From the NCBI RefSeq assembly GCF_000524195.1, contig NW_020170399.1:416344-480343 (forward strand): a stretch of 64,000 nucleotides of DNA, read 5' to 3'. The DNA comes from Echinococcus granulosus (Eukaryota; Platyhelminthes; Cestoda; Cyclophyllidea; Taeniidae). The notes below the pieces were generated by a model. The model was not told where the DNA came from. It ran no database searches and saw nothing but the letters and a program-made list of their open reading frames with translations. Below, piece by piece: positions 50,350-63,300 of the stretch. Positions within the stretch are counted from its first letter, which is position 1. Each line of letters begins with the position of its first letter. Both the position numbers and the translations under genes were made by a program.

Positions 50350-50548
50350 TGTACTGCTTTGATGATTTATTTGACTCTTTGTTTTGAATTCGCAGATACT
50401 TAAAACTCCATTTTTATACCTCTGCTGGGTGGCTTGCCGTTCGGTCTATGCCAACAGCTCCTTCTCAGCCCTTCTCTCCACCGACAATTCGTATTCTAGC
50501 CCAGTATTATCGCCTCTTTCGTCTTCAAAAAAGTGCCGGGACGCCACA
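50350..50548 (+). repeat. Right LTR of TRIM copy 2
   Basis: About 199 bases with TG...CA ends. It contains GGGTGGCTTGCCGTTCGGTC, CCTTCTCAGCCC, CGTATTCTAGCCCAGTATT and CTCTTTCGTCTTCA, each aligned to the LTRs of copy 1. Confidence 0.65.
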
Positions 50549-51379
50549 GCATCCGCAGAAAAACGGAAAAGTAGAGTGAAGAGGCACTTTTATGAGCAGT
50601 AAATCGGAATTCAGATGTTTCAATTAAATAACTTATATGAATTCTTGCTTGAAGGTTAGCCATACGATGGGTTTGTTGGATATTTTTGTGTTGAATCAGG
50701 CATAATGCAGAATTAAAGACCTTTGTCGAATACACTTTGGCAGTAAACTTATCAACAGTTGCAAGCCTAAGTGCCATAATGCGCAGCACTTTACCGATTA
50801 TTCGAATCACAAAGCCCAACAAATTATGCAGTTCCAAGTTGTCGCGTGTGAAGTCTGTGGATATTGTATTCATCCCTTTTTCCTCTTGAGTACCTACTCA
50901 TAAGCCATTACGCATTCACCTAGACATTTGTATGAACAACCACGAAAAACCTTTTTTTCCATCCGTCGGTGGCCTTTACCACTAACCAGTAATCTTTTGC
51001 CTTTTCTGCTCACCTTAGCTAAAGATAATTGATTGTAGATTTCGTGTGCTTTAAATTTGCCTTCAAGCATGTACAACTTATGTAAGCAACAAGTCACTCT
51101 AGGATTTGAAAACGGTTTTTACGAAAGAAAAGTTATTAAAGGATTTCTTCACAAAGTTTCAGTCATACATAAGAGGATGAATAGACTCGAAATCACCAGG
51201 TCAGTGGATGGGGACGAGGGAGGCTAATAGCGCGTGTGGGTGTGTGTGACTGTGTTCCTGTCAGTCCATATGCATCCATGTGTGCCCATGTGAGCATGTA
51301 TGTGCGTAGGTGTGCAAAAGGGCGTGTGCACGTAAAGTAGAAATAGTTCTAGGATAGCAATCTGTTAATGAAAGAACCT
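50549..51379. other. 3' flank of the plakin-like gene, with a TG-rich tract
   Basis: It contains the 3' UTR of the minus-strand plakin gene. A GT/TG-rich tract spans about 51234-51320. Two minus-strand open frames (50496-50873 and 50894-51097) have no recognised motif; the first overlaps the LTR. Confidence 0.4.
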
Positions 51380-54300
51380 CTAGACCTCCAAATCCGAATT
51401 GCTTTCTGTACTGGGTGAGACGCTTCCCTCACGTCGTCGACTGTGTGTTGCGGTGTCCGCCTCGGAACTGGGCAGAAGAATGATTTCCGGCTGAATGAGA
51501 TCCACGCTGACAATGTCATTCAGAATGGCCTCACGAATATTGAACCTCTCGGGATGTTGTTTGCGAGCCATAGTATCACCAGTGCCAACACTGGATTCTC
51601 GCATCTGAAGGAGGGGATCCCCCATTTCTGCCTTTGGTAGTGTCCGCACACCGACGATCTCACCACTATACTTGTCAATTATGCCTTGCTCCAATGCCCT
51701 GCTGACTGGAATGCGTTCTTTGTCACTCAAGCGGATGTAATTAACGCGGTATGTTCGTCGGCGCATGTTGGGAGTCTGCCATACGGCTGTGCATTCAACG
51801 GGATACTTACGAGGGGAATGGTGGAAGGCAATACCAACGCCCGTAGAGAAGCGCTTCTCAACTATCACTGCATTAGCATTGATTGCAGTTGTAAGGGGCA
51901 TAATGACACCACGTTCATCGTCCATGTAGATAACACGCAGGATACTGCGGTAGAAGGCATCAGCAGCAGAAATCACCTCACCTGTTCCTGGCACACGAGC
52001 TCCGACCAGGGTGAGCCTAAGGAGGTTGCCCACAGTGTCCAATTCCAATTTGTCCTCACCCTGTTGATCTGTCTTCCAGGCCACAAAGGTAAAGGCTGCA
52101 TTCTCCTCGAAATTTGCATTTATTCCACTCTGCTGCAGCTCATAGTCACTACAGTAAGCGCTCAGTGCTCGATTCTTCATCAGCATATCCACAGCATCAC
52201 TCGTTGGTTCTGTTTGCATAACTCTGATGACGGGAGTCCTCGAGACCCACCTATAGCTGCCGTGCTTTGCGGAACCATAAGAAGATTGCATCGAGTCCCA
52301 CTCATATCCGTCTTCCCCACTATAAAACTCCTCCTCGCCTGCACCGGAAGGCCACCGTGTCCTACCTTCGCCTTCCCGCACACTGGCTTGACAGCAGTAA
52401 GGACATGAGATTGTCGTTGTCGATGTGTACTGCGTTCGGGCATTCTGGAGATGTCTTCTTCTGCTGTCGCCTTCCAAATCTCCGTGCTGGCCGAATTCCG
52501 TACAAAACCTTGCATCCATCAGCATTTGGGCTGCTTTTTCGTAACCTATCAGGCGCACACACTGGGTAATGCACTCTTCACATCGCTCCTCCAATTCCAT
52601 TTGCTGCAGCATCCGTCTGTTACCCATAGTGAGATCACTATCACTGATGAATTGGCGATGCATGGTTCGGGAACCCCTAAAGTAGATATTTTCCATAGAT
52701 TTGTTTCTCCTATCATATGAACCTCTTACAGTAGGCGATCTGAAGCGACTGATGTAGCGTCGAGGCACCTGTGAGGCAGCGATGCGATTTGTGTACCCGT
52801 AGCAGTCAGCAATCGTAGCAGGGCTCGGAGCGTCAGTTTGAACATTGAGCATTGCTGGCACACTTAAAGAAAGACTGCTAGAGGGACTAAAGACTTGAGT
52901 TTTGTAAGGAATCAGACCCTGTGACCCAGATCTTATTCGGCGTGAAGATACCTTTGCTTTGGTTTCACGCACAAAGGAGAAGAGGTTCTGTGGCTGTCTT
53001 GCCGGAATCGGAGCAGTCGAAAAGAGATCTGCTTGCTTCATGGGCTTATATTGCTCCAGGTCTACTTGAGTAGTTCTGGAGTACACATCGGGCTTGGACG
53101 TAGTGAAGACCACGGACGTCTCCATTGGTGGGGTTTGTGTAGTTCCTACCAATGTCGTAGGCTGGATCTGGACACCCCATTCAATTCCACTCGTATTGCG
53201 AGAGAGCAGTGGTGATAATGGTGAACGACGAGGCTCAGGTGCGTTGTACTGAACACCAATTACACGCTTTCCTTCAAATGCTCCAACACCTTTTTGAATT
53301 CGCACGCTGCGGCTGGGTGGCTTGTGAGTTAATGTATCGTATTGCAGCGAGACGTCGTTCACAGGTGTTTTGAACATCGGCTCGCAGGCCTTATCCTCGG
53401 TTGTCAGCGCCTTGACTGGCGGTGCAGCAAACACTCTTACGGCCTCTTCGGTGGACCTAATGATTGGCGACGGTGCAGAAGTCTCAGTTGGGACTGCTTG
53501 ACAGGTGCAGCTACATAGAGCTGGAGGCACAACTTGCATCTTCTTTCCATACGTAGGGACAGGTTCAACCTGAGTAAATGCGTTGGTACATTGTTTGCTT
53601 GACAAGGGATCGGTGGCCGCATCCTTCATTGAAACTTGCGTCGGCAGCGGCGGTGCAGACCTAACCATCGGTGCCTCCTTCACTCCGATTATTGGAGGAA
53701 CATCCACCTCTTGCCAGGTCGTTTGGCTTATTCCGATCTCCATTGCCGGCGGTTTCACCTGCATTTTTTTAGCAAATTTCATCACCTCTTCCGATTGTGT
53801 GGTCATATTACTCGTCAGTGTTGACAAGGGATTACAGTCAAAATCGCACATTTGGACTTTGGATACTGTGAGCTCGGGCTGATGAAACGTAGACTGGACG
53901 TGGGAAATGGTCGGGCTTGGTGCATCGGCTTGAGTTACAGTGATGCTCATTAGTGGTAAAGGTTTTGCATCGATACCTCGATCTTCAGTATTAGGCCTTG
54001 GTGGAGCCGAGTATAGTGACTGAGACACCTTTACTGGTTGTGGTATCATCACTGGTGTTGGAGCGGCCATTTCAGTTTGCACAGAAGTCATTTTAAGAGA
54101 GTACGGGAGCTCTATTTGTGCCGACTTCTCGTCCATTGGCGGACGCAAATCAACTTGCATTTTCTTGCCATATGTAGCTGGTGTTTCAGGCTGCTGTACA
54201 TTGTTCGCTTGAGTAGACATGCTGTTTGTTATGGACCTTCTTGTTGGCTCGGTTTCTGTTTGAACACGGACAACTTCTAGTTTCACTATGGCAGCCGTCT

Positions 54301-57300
54301 GAACATTACTCTCAACTAAATCAGCGCGTAGGTCAACCTGCAATTTTTTCCCGCAGGTGAGTGGTTTCTCCGGTGGCTTCATTGTATCCGCAAACGTTAC
54401 AGGACTTGACTGTGTTGAAGCGCCAAATAATTGCCCTAATTCAAGGGCGTCAATTTCTGCATCTACCATTGTCACTGTTGGAGGAGAAGGAGGGGCTGCG
54501 AAGACTATACGGGGTTCCTCGGTTTTAACTATAGGCGGCTGTGGGACGCTTTCTACTTGGAGGGTTGATTGAACACTTGATATCTCAAGTGGTGGGGGGG
54601 ATACCTGAAGTTTCTTTCCTAGTGCAACTGGTTTTACGATCACAGAAGGAGTCTCTTCCCTGGTTTGAACGCTCAAAATGCTATAGGGTGCCGGACAAAC
54701 TTGTAGTTTCTTTCCTATTTTGAGTGGTGTCGGCGGTGAGGTTATACCAACCTGGACATCTGCGTCAAACATCGATAAGTTCATTACAGTTTCACATTCC
54801 TTATCTGTCATTGGTACTTTAGCAACTTGTGACGATGGTGGTGGTGCGGCAAAAACTTTATTTGTTTCCTCAACATGGATGATTTGGGATGGAGGTGTCG
54901 TTTCCTTTAAGCACCATTGAATGATTGACGTTTTAAGAGCTAATGGCGACATTTGGATTCCCTTGTCCACTACCACAGATTTTACAGGAGTGAATGCTGA
55001 TAAAGACACCTGGAGATTTTTGCCAACAATTCTGGGTTTTTGTTTTAAAATGTCAGCCACTTGGACACCAGCANNNNNNNNNNNNNNNNNNNNNNNNNNN
55101 NNNNNNNNNNNNNNNNNNNNNNNNNNNNNNNNNNNNNNNNNNNNNNNNNNNNNNNNNNNNNNNNNNNNNNNNNGTTCTGCAGCTTGCACACCAGCATCGA
55201 ATGAGCTAGTGAATTCAATTGCGTCGCAGGATTTTTCTTCCATTTGAACCTTTGGGTGTGAAGGTATTAGTGGCGCGGAGTATACCTTAGGTGCCTCATC
55301 TAAGCGAATAACTTGTGGAGGAGGCTGTTCGAAGATTGTTTGGGCAGTCACTAGAGAAAAAGAAGGTGGTGTCACTTGCAGCTTTTTACCTACAACAAAG
55401 GCTCGCGGTTTCTCCTGTTCAGCTATTTGAACACCAGCGTCAAATGCTGGTGTTGTCGTAATGGCGTTACATGCTTTGTCATCTGTTTGAACTTTTGGCT
55501 GTACCGGCGGAGGTGAAGCAGAAAACACCCTTGTTGCATTTTCGAGGTAAATTAATTGCGATGGCGGTTGCAATTCAATGGTTGACTGTGAACTCATGAC
55601 CACCAGAGGCATTAAATTCACTTGCAGCTTTTTGCCAAGAACTTCAGGCTTCGGTGCCCCTGTAGCCTGAATTGCAGCGTTGAATGTACTAGCACTTGCG
55701 ATAGCGTCACATGCTCTATCCTCAGTTGAAGCCTCTGGGTGTGGAATTGGTGGCGCGGAGTAAACTTTTGGTGCCTCTTGAAGGGGCACCAGTTGTGGAG
55801 CTGGCTGTGTATAAAACTCCTCTGTTTGAATAGCTTTAGGGTAACCTAGCGGTTTTGCAGTGCTGGGTTGCTCCATTTGTATAGAAGAAGTTGTCAGATT
55901 GGGTAAGGATACTTGCAATTTCTTGCCCAGTACCATTGGCTTGGGTTGTACAAATTCCGCAGATTGCACGCTTGCATCAAAGAACTCACTCTTGGGCATT
56001 GCCTCACATCCTCTATCCTCCATATCGACAGCTAACTTTGGTGGGGGCGCAGCATAAACCGGCTGCACTCTTGAAGATTCAGCTAAAGACACAAAGGCAT
56101 CTTCGGAATATGCTTGCATAGTGGCAATTTCATATACCGGTTTTTCTGACTCCGCAAATGTGATGGCCACCTGAAGTTTTTTCCCGACGACTTGAATCTT
56201 TTCCGACTGAGTGAAACCATCACAAGCTAATTCAGTTCGTAGGGCCTCGCAAGCGGTATCACATGTATTGACAGTTTGCGCTACCGGTGGAGCAGAATAA
56301 ACAGGCTGTGCAGTTGCTTGTGCGAATATTGGTGGTTGTTCCTCGGTAGTGCCTGTTTGCTGGGTAACATCAAACATCTTTCTTTCGTCCAAGGCTGCAC
56401 ATATTTCGTCTTTCATCTCTTTCAAAGTCGTCTGACTAGGCGCATACAAATCAACTTGCAATTTTTTGCCAACTGTCTTAACCAGATCATTTGAATCACA
56501 GGCGATGTCAACTTTTTCAGGCTTTATCATTTGCCCTCCCAACTCCACCTGCAACTTCTTACCCTGGGTCATGGGTTTGAGATCATCGCATTGACATTTG
56601 GCGTCGAAGTATACAGCATCGGTTACTGTCTCACAAGCAACGTCTGTGAATCGAGAGGGGGGAGCCGATTGGACTGGCGCTGTCAATTGGGGTTGCACTG
56701 GTGGGACTGTCTCCACAGGACTCCGAGGTGGCATGGATGCGTAAACTGGATTCTGATTCGAAACCATTGGTACCTCTGGTCCACTTCCCAACAGAGAAAC
56801 CTGAATTTTCTTAGGAATTTTGTCCGGTTGGATCTTTGTATCGCAGCTAACGTCAAATTGTTCTTTCTGCAAAAACGGTACCGTTTCTACCTGGACATCG
56901 TACATCTCCCTTGAGGTGACTATGCTAACTTGCAGTTTCTTATTATGCTTTTTTTCAGCAGTAGGTGAATACATTGCGATCGAGACCTGCATTTTTTTTC
57001 CATGCAGTAAGGGATGAGTTTGGGTTTCCGCAATACCCACATTCGGCATTGAAATTGCTTTTTGTTGGACCGAAAGAAGAGTTGGTGCAATTGGCGTCTC
57101 CTCGAAGTTGTCGACTCCCACCATTGATTGAGTTCCAGACTCCTGAAGGAGGTGACCAATTTGCATTCCCACATTTCTTGCTGACGGAATGCCCGCTGAC
57201 TGTATTCGTTTATTCTTCATCACCCTAGGTGTAGCCTTTACATTCAACATCTCCGTTGGTCGAACTATCTTGACGTACGTGTCTACATTAATCGGACTGA

Positions 57301-60300
57301 GACTTTCATGCATTACCATTGGTCCGATTTGCGTTTCAGTCGAAAATTGAACTGACGGTACAGAGGAAGATCGGCGTGGTTTGTGTCGGTGAATATCATA
57401 CACCTGAAGGTTTTGCTGTCGGACGTTGAAGTTCGGAAGGTCTCGAGTTTGTACTTCGTTATGTGACAGAACGTTTGCTATTTGTCTTGTGTCGTCATGC
57501 GTTTTCGGTGTCACTTGAATCGACATTCCATCCAGATTGTTCTTTGGAGGTGGTGCAGAACGTTCCACTGAAGATGGAGCCTGGATGACTGGTACCATAC
57601 CGGGTTCAACATTAATTTCCACGTGACCCTTCTGCACTCCTGCCTGCTGGTAAAGCTGTCCCACTTGTGTGTAAGAATCTGAACGTCCACTAAGCATTGA
57701 ATGGCCAATTTGGGAACGCTTCGAACTAACACCGACACCATCGTATTTGCCAGTTTGTAAGGCACTTTCAGATAGGAGGACTCCAATTTGGGTTGATGAA
57801 GTGGCTGCTTGGGGTCGCATCGAAACTGCAGTGACGTAATTATCGGGCTTAAGTGGAAGGGTCTCTATCATACCCGAGAAGGAACTTAATTCTTGCATGC
57901 TTCTGGGTCTAGTTTGAGCTAGTCCACTTCGTCTTTCATGTGAGATATGGCTTTCTTGATAGGAATCTTCGTGGACTATTCCCACTTGTGTTGAAGTTGA
58001 CATCATGTCATTGTCAGAAATTCCAGCCTGCTGTCTAGCATTTGCATAAAGAACACCAATCTGAGCATCACTATGCATCTTGCGTCTTTCTGGTGGGACT
58101 TCTTTCTGGTAGAGGTCTGATGTAACTTCCGTTACAACGTGGCTTGTTATGGGTCCGAGTACGTCACATTGGCAGTAGAGATTGGCTCGGTCTGTTAGAC
58201 AGGGATAGCCACTTTGAACCTTCTTACTAATGAGATGCTGCTGCCGAGCACTTTCTGATTTAACCTCATAAACTGGGTAGTAGGGGTACTTCTCTGACCC
58301 ACTATAGATTTGACCAACCTGTATTTGAGAGTTCAGAAGGGTTTTTGGGCGGCAGTTTGGACAGCTTTGCACTAAGTCAAATCCTTGCAACGGACTCACA
58401 GCCCTGTCAGTACTTATTGACCCAAGTTGGGTGTAACAGTGAACCATATTGGTGAGGGAAGACGACTTCTTCTTTGATAATGGGCCTGATTGTGCTGCAG
58501 CGGTGATCCTGCGCCTGCCCTTATCCTTCAAAGCTTGCAGAGGAACAGCCGCTGTAGCCTCTGTGATGTACTCATGACCCTCGTCATCCTCAGAACTTGG
58601 TGTCAGACTTCTCGATCTTTGCATGGATGTATCACTTTTGATTACCATGTTGTAGGATTCTAAGGATGATATATCCACCTGAACTTCAAAATCAATAACA
58701 CTGCGGCCGATCTGCGTCTGCGCCTCTAGTTGCACTGGCTTCATTGGAGCGAGTTGAACAGACTTGTGACGCTGTGAATGGCGTCTGCCCACCTCGATCC
58801 TCCCTTCTTGATGCTGGGTTTCAGCGGTCTTGCTCTCACTCCCGATCTGTACCATTGCGTCCAATTGTCTCACTTGACTCTTAGCTCGCCGTTTACCGCT
58901 TCGGATACGGGGATCGGAAGTTGGCTCGGAGTCAGAGGAAGTTGTGGAGCTAGAAATCGCGTTCACCACAGTCATTCGCGGTTGGCTACGACTCCGCTTG
59001 TGTAGCTGTTCCTGCTCGGGGATGATCAGCGGCTGCACCTTCAGACGATCAGATATCTGTTGAGAGACCCTCATTTCCTGGGCACTTTTCATTTGTTCAA
59101 TCTTTCGCATCATCTCATTCAGCTGTTGCTCACTCTTTTTTGTCAAACGACTACAAAAGGTGATAAAAAAGCACAAGCATTAGATGAATGAAACTATGCC
59201 AAACTGGAAGGTTTCTCGTGACGACAGCTTCTCCTCCAGCACAAAAAATATGGGAATTGAAGCAAGTCTAGTAGGTTTTTTTAAGAAATAATCACTTCCA
59301 ATAGCTCAACACTAATTGGTGTCACACACATCTACTTCCATGTAGGCAATTTAAAGTTGGAGCACTTTGTTTGACCTCTGCAATTGTGCTACCATAACAA
59401 AACGGGCCTTCCGCTTTTGCAGGATCACACCTTCAATTGTGTGTTATTTTCCTTGTTTTATTCCAACTCCAAGGAGCAAATAATTTTCTAGAAGCACTGC
59501 AAACAAAAGTACGCCGACACACACATGAAACATTGGCTGATGGACTGACTACGTGTAGTAAGGGCTCACTTTAGGTGGTCCAGGGTGCGAGATATCTGCC
59601 ACCTCTCATTGTCCACTTCAGAGAGATAATCTGCGATGTGGTCGTTGAGGAGTTTCATCTCCTGCTGCATCTGCTCTGCAGCCACAAGGTGGTCCTGCAA
59701 ACGCAGTAGCGGAGACCTGATCTGCACAATGTCTGGCTCTCGCAGATTTATGTCACCTGACTGAAGTCTTTCTAGTCCTGTCAACAAAAGAAATTGTGGA
59801 GATGCCAGGTTATCAGAGGGCCAAAGCAGGACTGCGGTCACTGAAATCGTTTTATCTGTGCTGTTAAGCAGCCATACTTGAATTTGCCCCTTCCCTTAAC
59901 GGATAAAATTATTCACTGTTTAGATTTGATCACATTTTATGGGGCTTCACTTTGTGCACGAGATGTATGGGTCATGGCACGTGAGCAGACGCATTTTACC
60001 TTCGCAGCTATCCACGTGTCCAAAATTCTCCTCCACCACCTCCTTTCGCATTCCCAAACAGTTAGATGGGGCCACCTTTCACAAACCTGTATCCACTCGG
60101 GGTAATAATGTCAGTACAAGATGCTAAATATTGGTTGCTTGACAAATTAAACCACACCGGTTACTCTTGAGTTACCTAGACCGGCACTACCGCCATTTGC
60201 ATTTCTACCTTCTATTTCACACCAACACACCCTTTCAATATTCCCGGTGTGGTGCAGCAAATGCCAAGTACCTGACGCCTTTACGGCATCAGTATAAATT

Positions 60301-63300
60301 CCACATACCGAAAGTGGCGGTTTCCATACAACTTATGATCAAGCAAAGTGCCATTCATGCATGATACGGATCAAGACAACGTACGTTTCGTGATAATCAC
60401 GCCTTTGCGGAAGGTGTCCACCTCCGATTGCAGACGTCCATCCTGGCCAACTGTTGAAATGAGCTGTCTTTGCAGGTCGGCGAGAAGCATGTTCAGCGCT
60501 CCTTCGTGAGAGCAAACCACCTGTTGTAAAGGGAGACAAACACCATTTCAGGCAAGAAAGGCTCGTTTCCGATTTTATACGGGCAATCCAAACAGCTGAA
60601 TTTCCCTTTACAATGCATACAATGAAATGAATTAAACATTGGGCAAAAATTTCACGCGGAAAGGTTTGTGATCAGATGGGAGCAGGTAGCACCATATAGG
60701 CGTTGATACCATTCGCTGTCAGAGCGAAAAATGCGTCTTTTAGCTTGCTAGAGACATTTGGATGATTTCAAAGTGGATTTGCTTTATGATAACTTCCGAA
60801 GCAGGCACCAACATTGTTTGCAAAACAGGAATGGACTTAAGCATATTGGCTAAGACTGACCTCTTGAGAATTGAACTGCTGTAGCAAATCGACGTATACT
60901 TCGTAGAGACGTAGAGATATCAGGTTGATGATCTCCAGCCAGGTCTTCTTGCACAATTGCTTTATGCTGCAATAGGAGAGAAAGCAATTGCGAAGCTGGA
61001 CATTTTTGGAGGCACAATACATCCAGAACTATCCATTAGCACACATTTGGCGTTGTTTAATTAACTTGGGCGACAAATTGCCTCACGCCTGCCTTTACCT
61101 TGAGCAGGCGATACCTATAGCCTTCCCTATTTTCTGTAAAGGGTCTCAAGTTTCTTCTTACCGCACAAATGTTATTCTCTTCGTTCAGCTAACTCGATGG
61201 GAATCTGGAAGTGTGGTGCCATAGCAGGGACTTGAAATAGTGATTCCATCATAACAGTGGAAATTTCCTAATAAACACGAGAGAACATGAATTGCAGCGC
61301 CATTTCAGAGGTGCTCTTGAAGTGCATGAAGTTTGAAGGTGAGGGCTTTTTCTCCTCATCATAATTTTTCCCCTCCTCATCCCCTCTTCTTACCTTTTTT
61401 TTTCTGCAATAGCACCTTCTCTTTAGGTAATGTATTTGTAGCTCAAAGGAATGGGTGAACGACAGCCTGCACGCAGACTCACCTGATTGCCCGTTCAGTG
61501 GCCTTGGCATCGGCGTCTGTCAGCCAGAAGCAAATGGATGGCACCTCGACGATGCCTGAGGACGTCTGCACACGCCACAGGTGCGAGTCCTGTCGGTTGT
61601 CAATGAGTTGCAGATGTTCCCCCTTCTGGATTTTGTAGTCAGGACCGGTGAGGCTCACCATCGCTTGAACCATCACCGCACGGTTGTTGGGGTCTCCTAT
61701 TGCCACGCCTTTGGCAACACCACCCAGGCGCATGCGAATGGGAACTATTGTCTCGCTCCGCTTCACCAAGTTCTTGCTCCGTTGCCACAAGCTTTGCATT
61801 ATGTTCAGTTGCTCCTTCATTAATAATGGGTACTTAAGATAACTCCGATCGCGAGTTTTTAAACTCACTTTTGCTAATAAACTCACCCTGATCTCATTTG
61901 CCACTTTGGTGGTTTCTTTGTGAGATCGGCGCATCGTCGCAGAATGGTGTGCTTTTTGGGCAATCACGAGCTGCTTCTCCAGCTTGGCTTCAATTTCGTT
62001 AGCTTCGTGATAAAACTAATGCAAAAGTAATAGGTCAAATGCACGTATTCCATGTCGGGTAGGTATTCACACAACTCTACTAACTAGCCTACCTGATGGT
62101 ACTCGGCGGAGGTCTTGAGGTGGATTTGTGCAAGCGTAGCGAGCTGATCCACATACGTCCAACAGCTTTTTACATTGTCGGTGAGAGTCTACAACACCCA
62201 GGATAAACACGAAGAGAAAATGGATGGCTAGAAGAAGATTTCACACTTGTGTCACATTTATCACATGCAAGAGGTGTACTTCGTAGGTAATTATGCACAT
62301 CTGTGTGGTCAAAATGCAGTCTTCACTTTCTGAGAATTTTCAGCAGTGTGAAGAATCCCTTTTGGGTAAGGTGAACAAGATAGCAGTTGGTTTTAATGCA
62401 TTAGTGGGTAGCCAGATAATTTTCACAAGACAGTAAATGAAAGATGACAACGTTGTGATTGGATTAAGCCATCATTATGGTGGCCCATGATGATTGACAC
62501 TCACTTTGTAGGTCACAACGCTCTTGTGAAGGGAATTTGGGTCACTCAGTTTAACAGACCTCTCCGCGAAGTGAGTGGCCACCTCACCGATGCTTCTCTC
62601 AAGTTCCGAGATTCCCGTCAGGTATTGCAGACACTTGGTGTTATGACTCAGTTCCGTCTGCAATGATGGAGAAGGCAAATGTCGTCGCACAAGGTCATGG
62701 AGAGAGCCAAAGATGACAAATTTTGTGAGAACTCGCAGAAACATGAGGTCAAAGTGGTACAAATCGTCATTTACATTGACTCACGCAAGGTTTAGGATAA
62801 GGACACTTAAAACTCTGCCCTCCGTCTGCATTGAGGCAAACGTAGCCGTAAACTTCATACAAAAGGTGGGACGATTCCTACCTAATTCAGCATTAGCGGT
62901 ATAGGCGAGACGTTTCACCTCCTTTAAAAGTTCTTCCCCAATTCCCTATGCACCAAATAACCGATGTCAAAAGTGTAAATTGAGTGATGACACAAATCAA
63001 CTGCACATGCAGTGGATTGTTCAAATCCACGAAGGAGCGAACTCGCCTGTTTGATACACTGCATCCGAGCTGGCTTGCATGTTGCGAACATTTTTGCTAC
63101 TTGCTTGAATACTAGTGTTAGAATGTGTTTACACTTGCATGTGTGGACACATTAACTCTCCCTGTGAGTCCCTGAATGGTTGCATTTCAACGGCAGGGGG
63201 TCAACTACACCCCAAGCGGGGTGGTGGAGTCAAGTGTCAAGTGTCATTCCCAAGAAGGGTGCACTCACCCCTACTATGGAGGCCAGGTGGGGTAGTTCGG

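Larger units (their letters stand above)
49538..50548 (+). mobile_element. Complete miniature LTR retroelement (TRIM-like), copy 2
   Basis: Left LTR about 49538-49729 (TGTAATACTTTG to GTCTACA) and right LTR about 50350-50548 (TGTACTGCTTTG to CGCCACA). Directly after the left LTR comes TTGGCAGCC, a plausible primer-binding site starting TGG. The internal part matches copy 1, including GATGGCCTGCGTAGGAGGTTGACC (copy 1: AATGGCTGACGCGGGAGGTTGACC) near its 3' end. The total is about 1.0 kb with no enzyme-coding frame. The two LTRs are strongly diverged from each other, so the insertion is old. Confidence 0.65.
51380..59150 (-). other. Giant terminal exon of the plakin-like gene (about 2,590 codons)
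   Basis: One uninterrupted frame of about 7.77 kb, entered through a TTTTGTAG acceptor that splits an Asn codon with the exon ending at 59570. Order from the N-terminus: a short coiled helix (KKSEQQLNEMMRKIEQM), a basic Ser-rich part, an array of TQ[IV]G motifs, an array of at least 16 GKKLQV motifs, an Arg/Ser-rich part, and a Cys-bearing helix (EERCEECITQCVRLIGYEKA, later CPYCCQ). A globular-looking C-terminal region follows, with a plectin-repeat-like VSRALEQGIIDKYSGEIVGV at about 51640-51715, and then an acidic tail. Canonical plakin repeat domains in tandem are not seen. Confidence 0.85.

Noticed and set aside
50496..50873. 125-codon minus-strand open frame starting MNTISTDFTRDNLE
   Set aside because: No family recognised, overlaps an LTR and lies just downstream of the plakin stop; too weak to call a gene.
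51686..52408. 240-codon open frame on the plus strand
   Set aside because: Lies opposite the conserved C-terminal coding part of the plakin exon; a frame shadow with no family motif.
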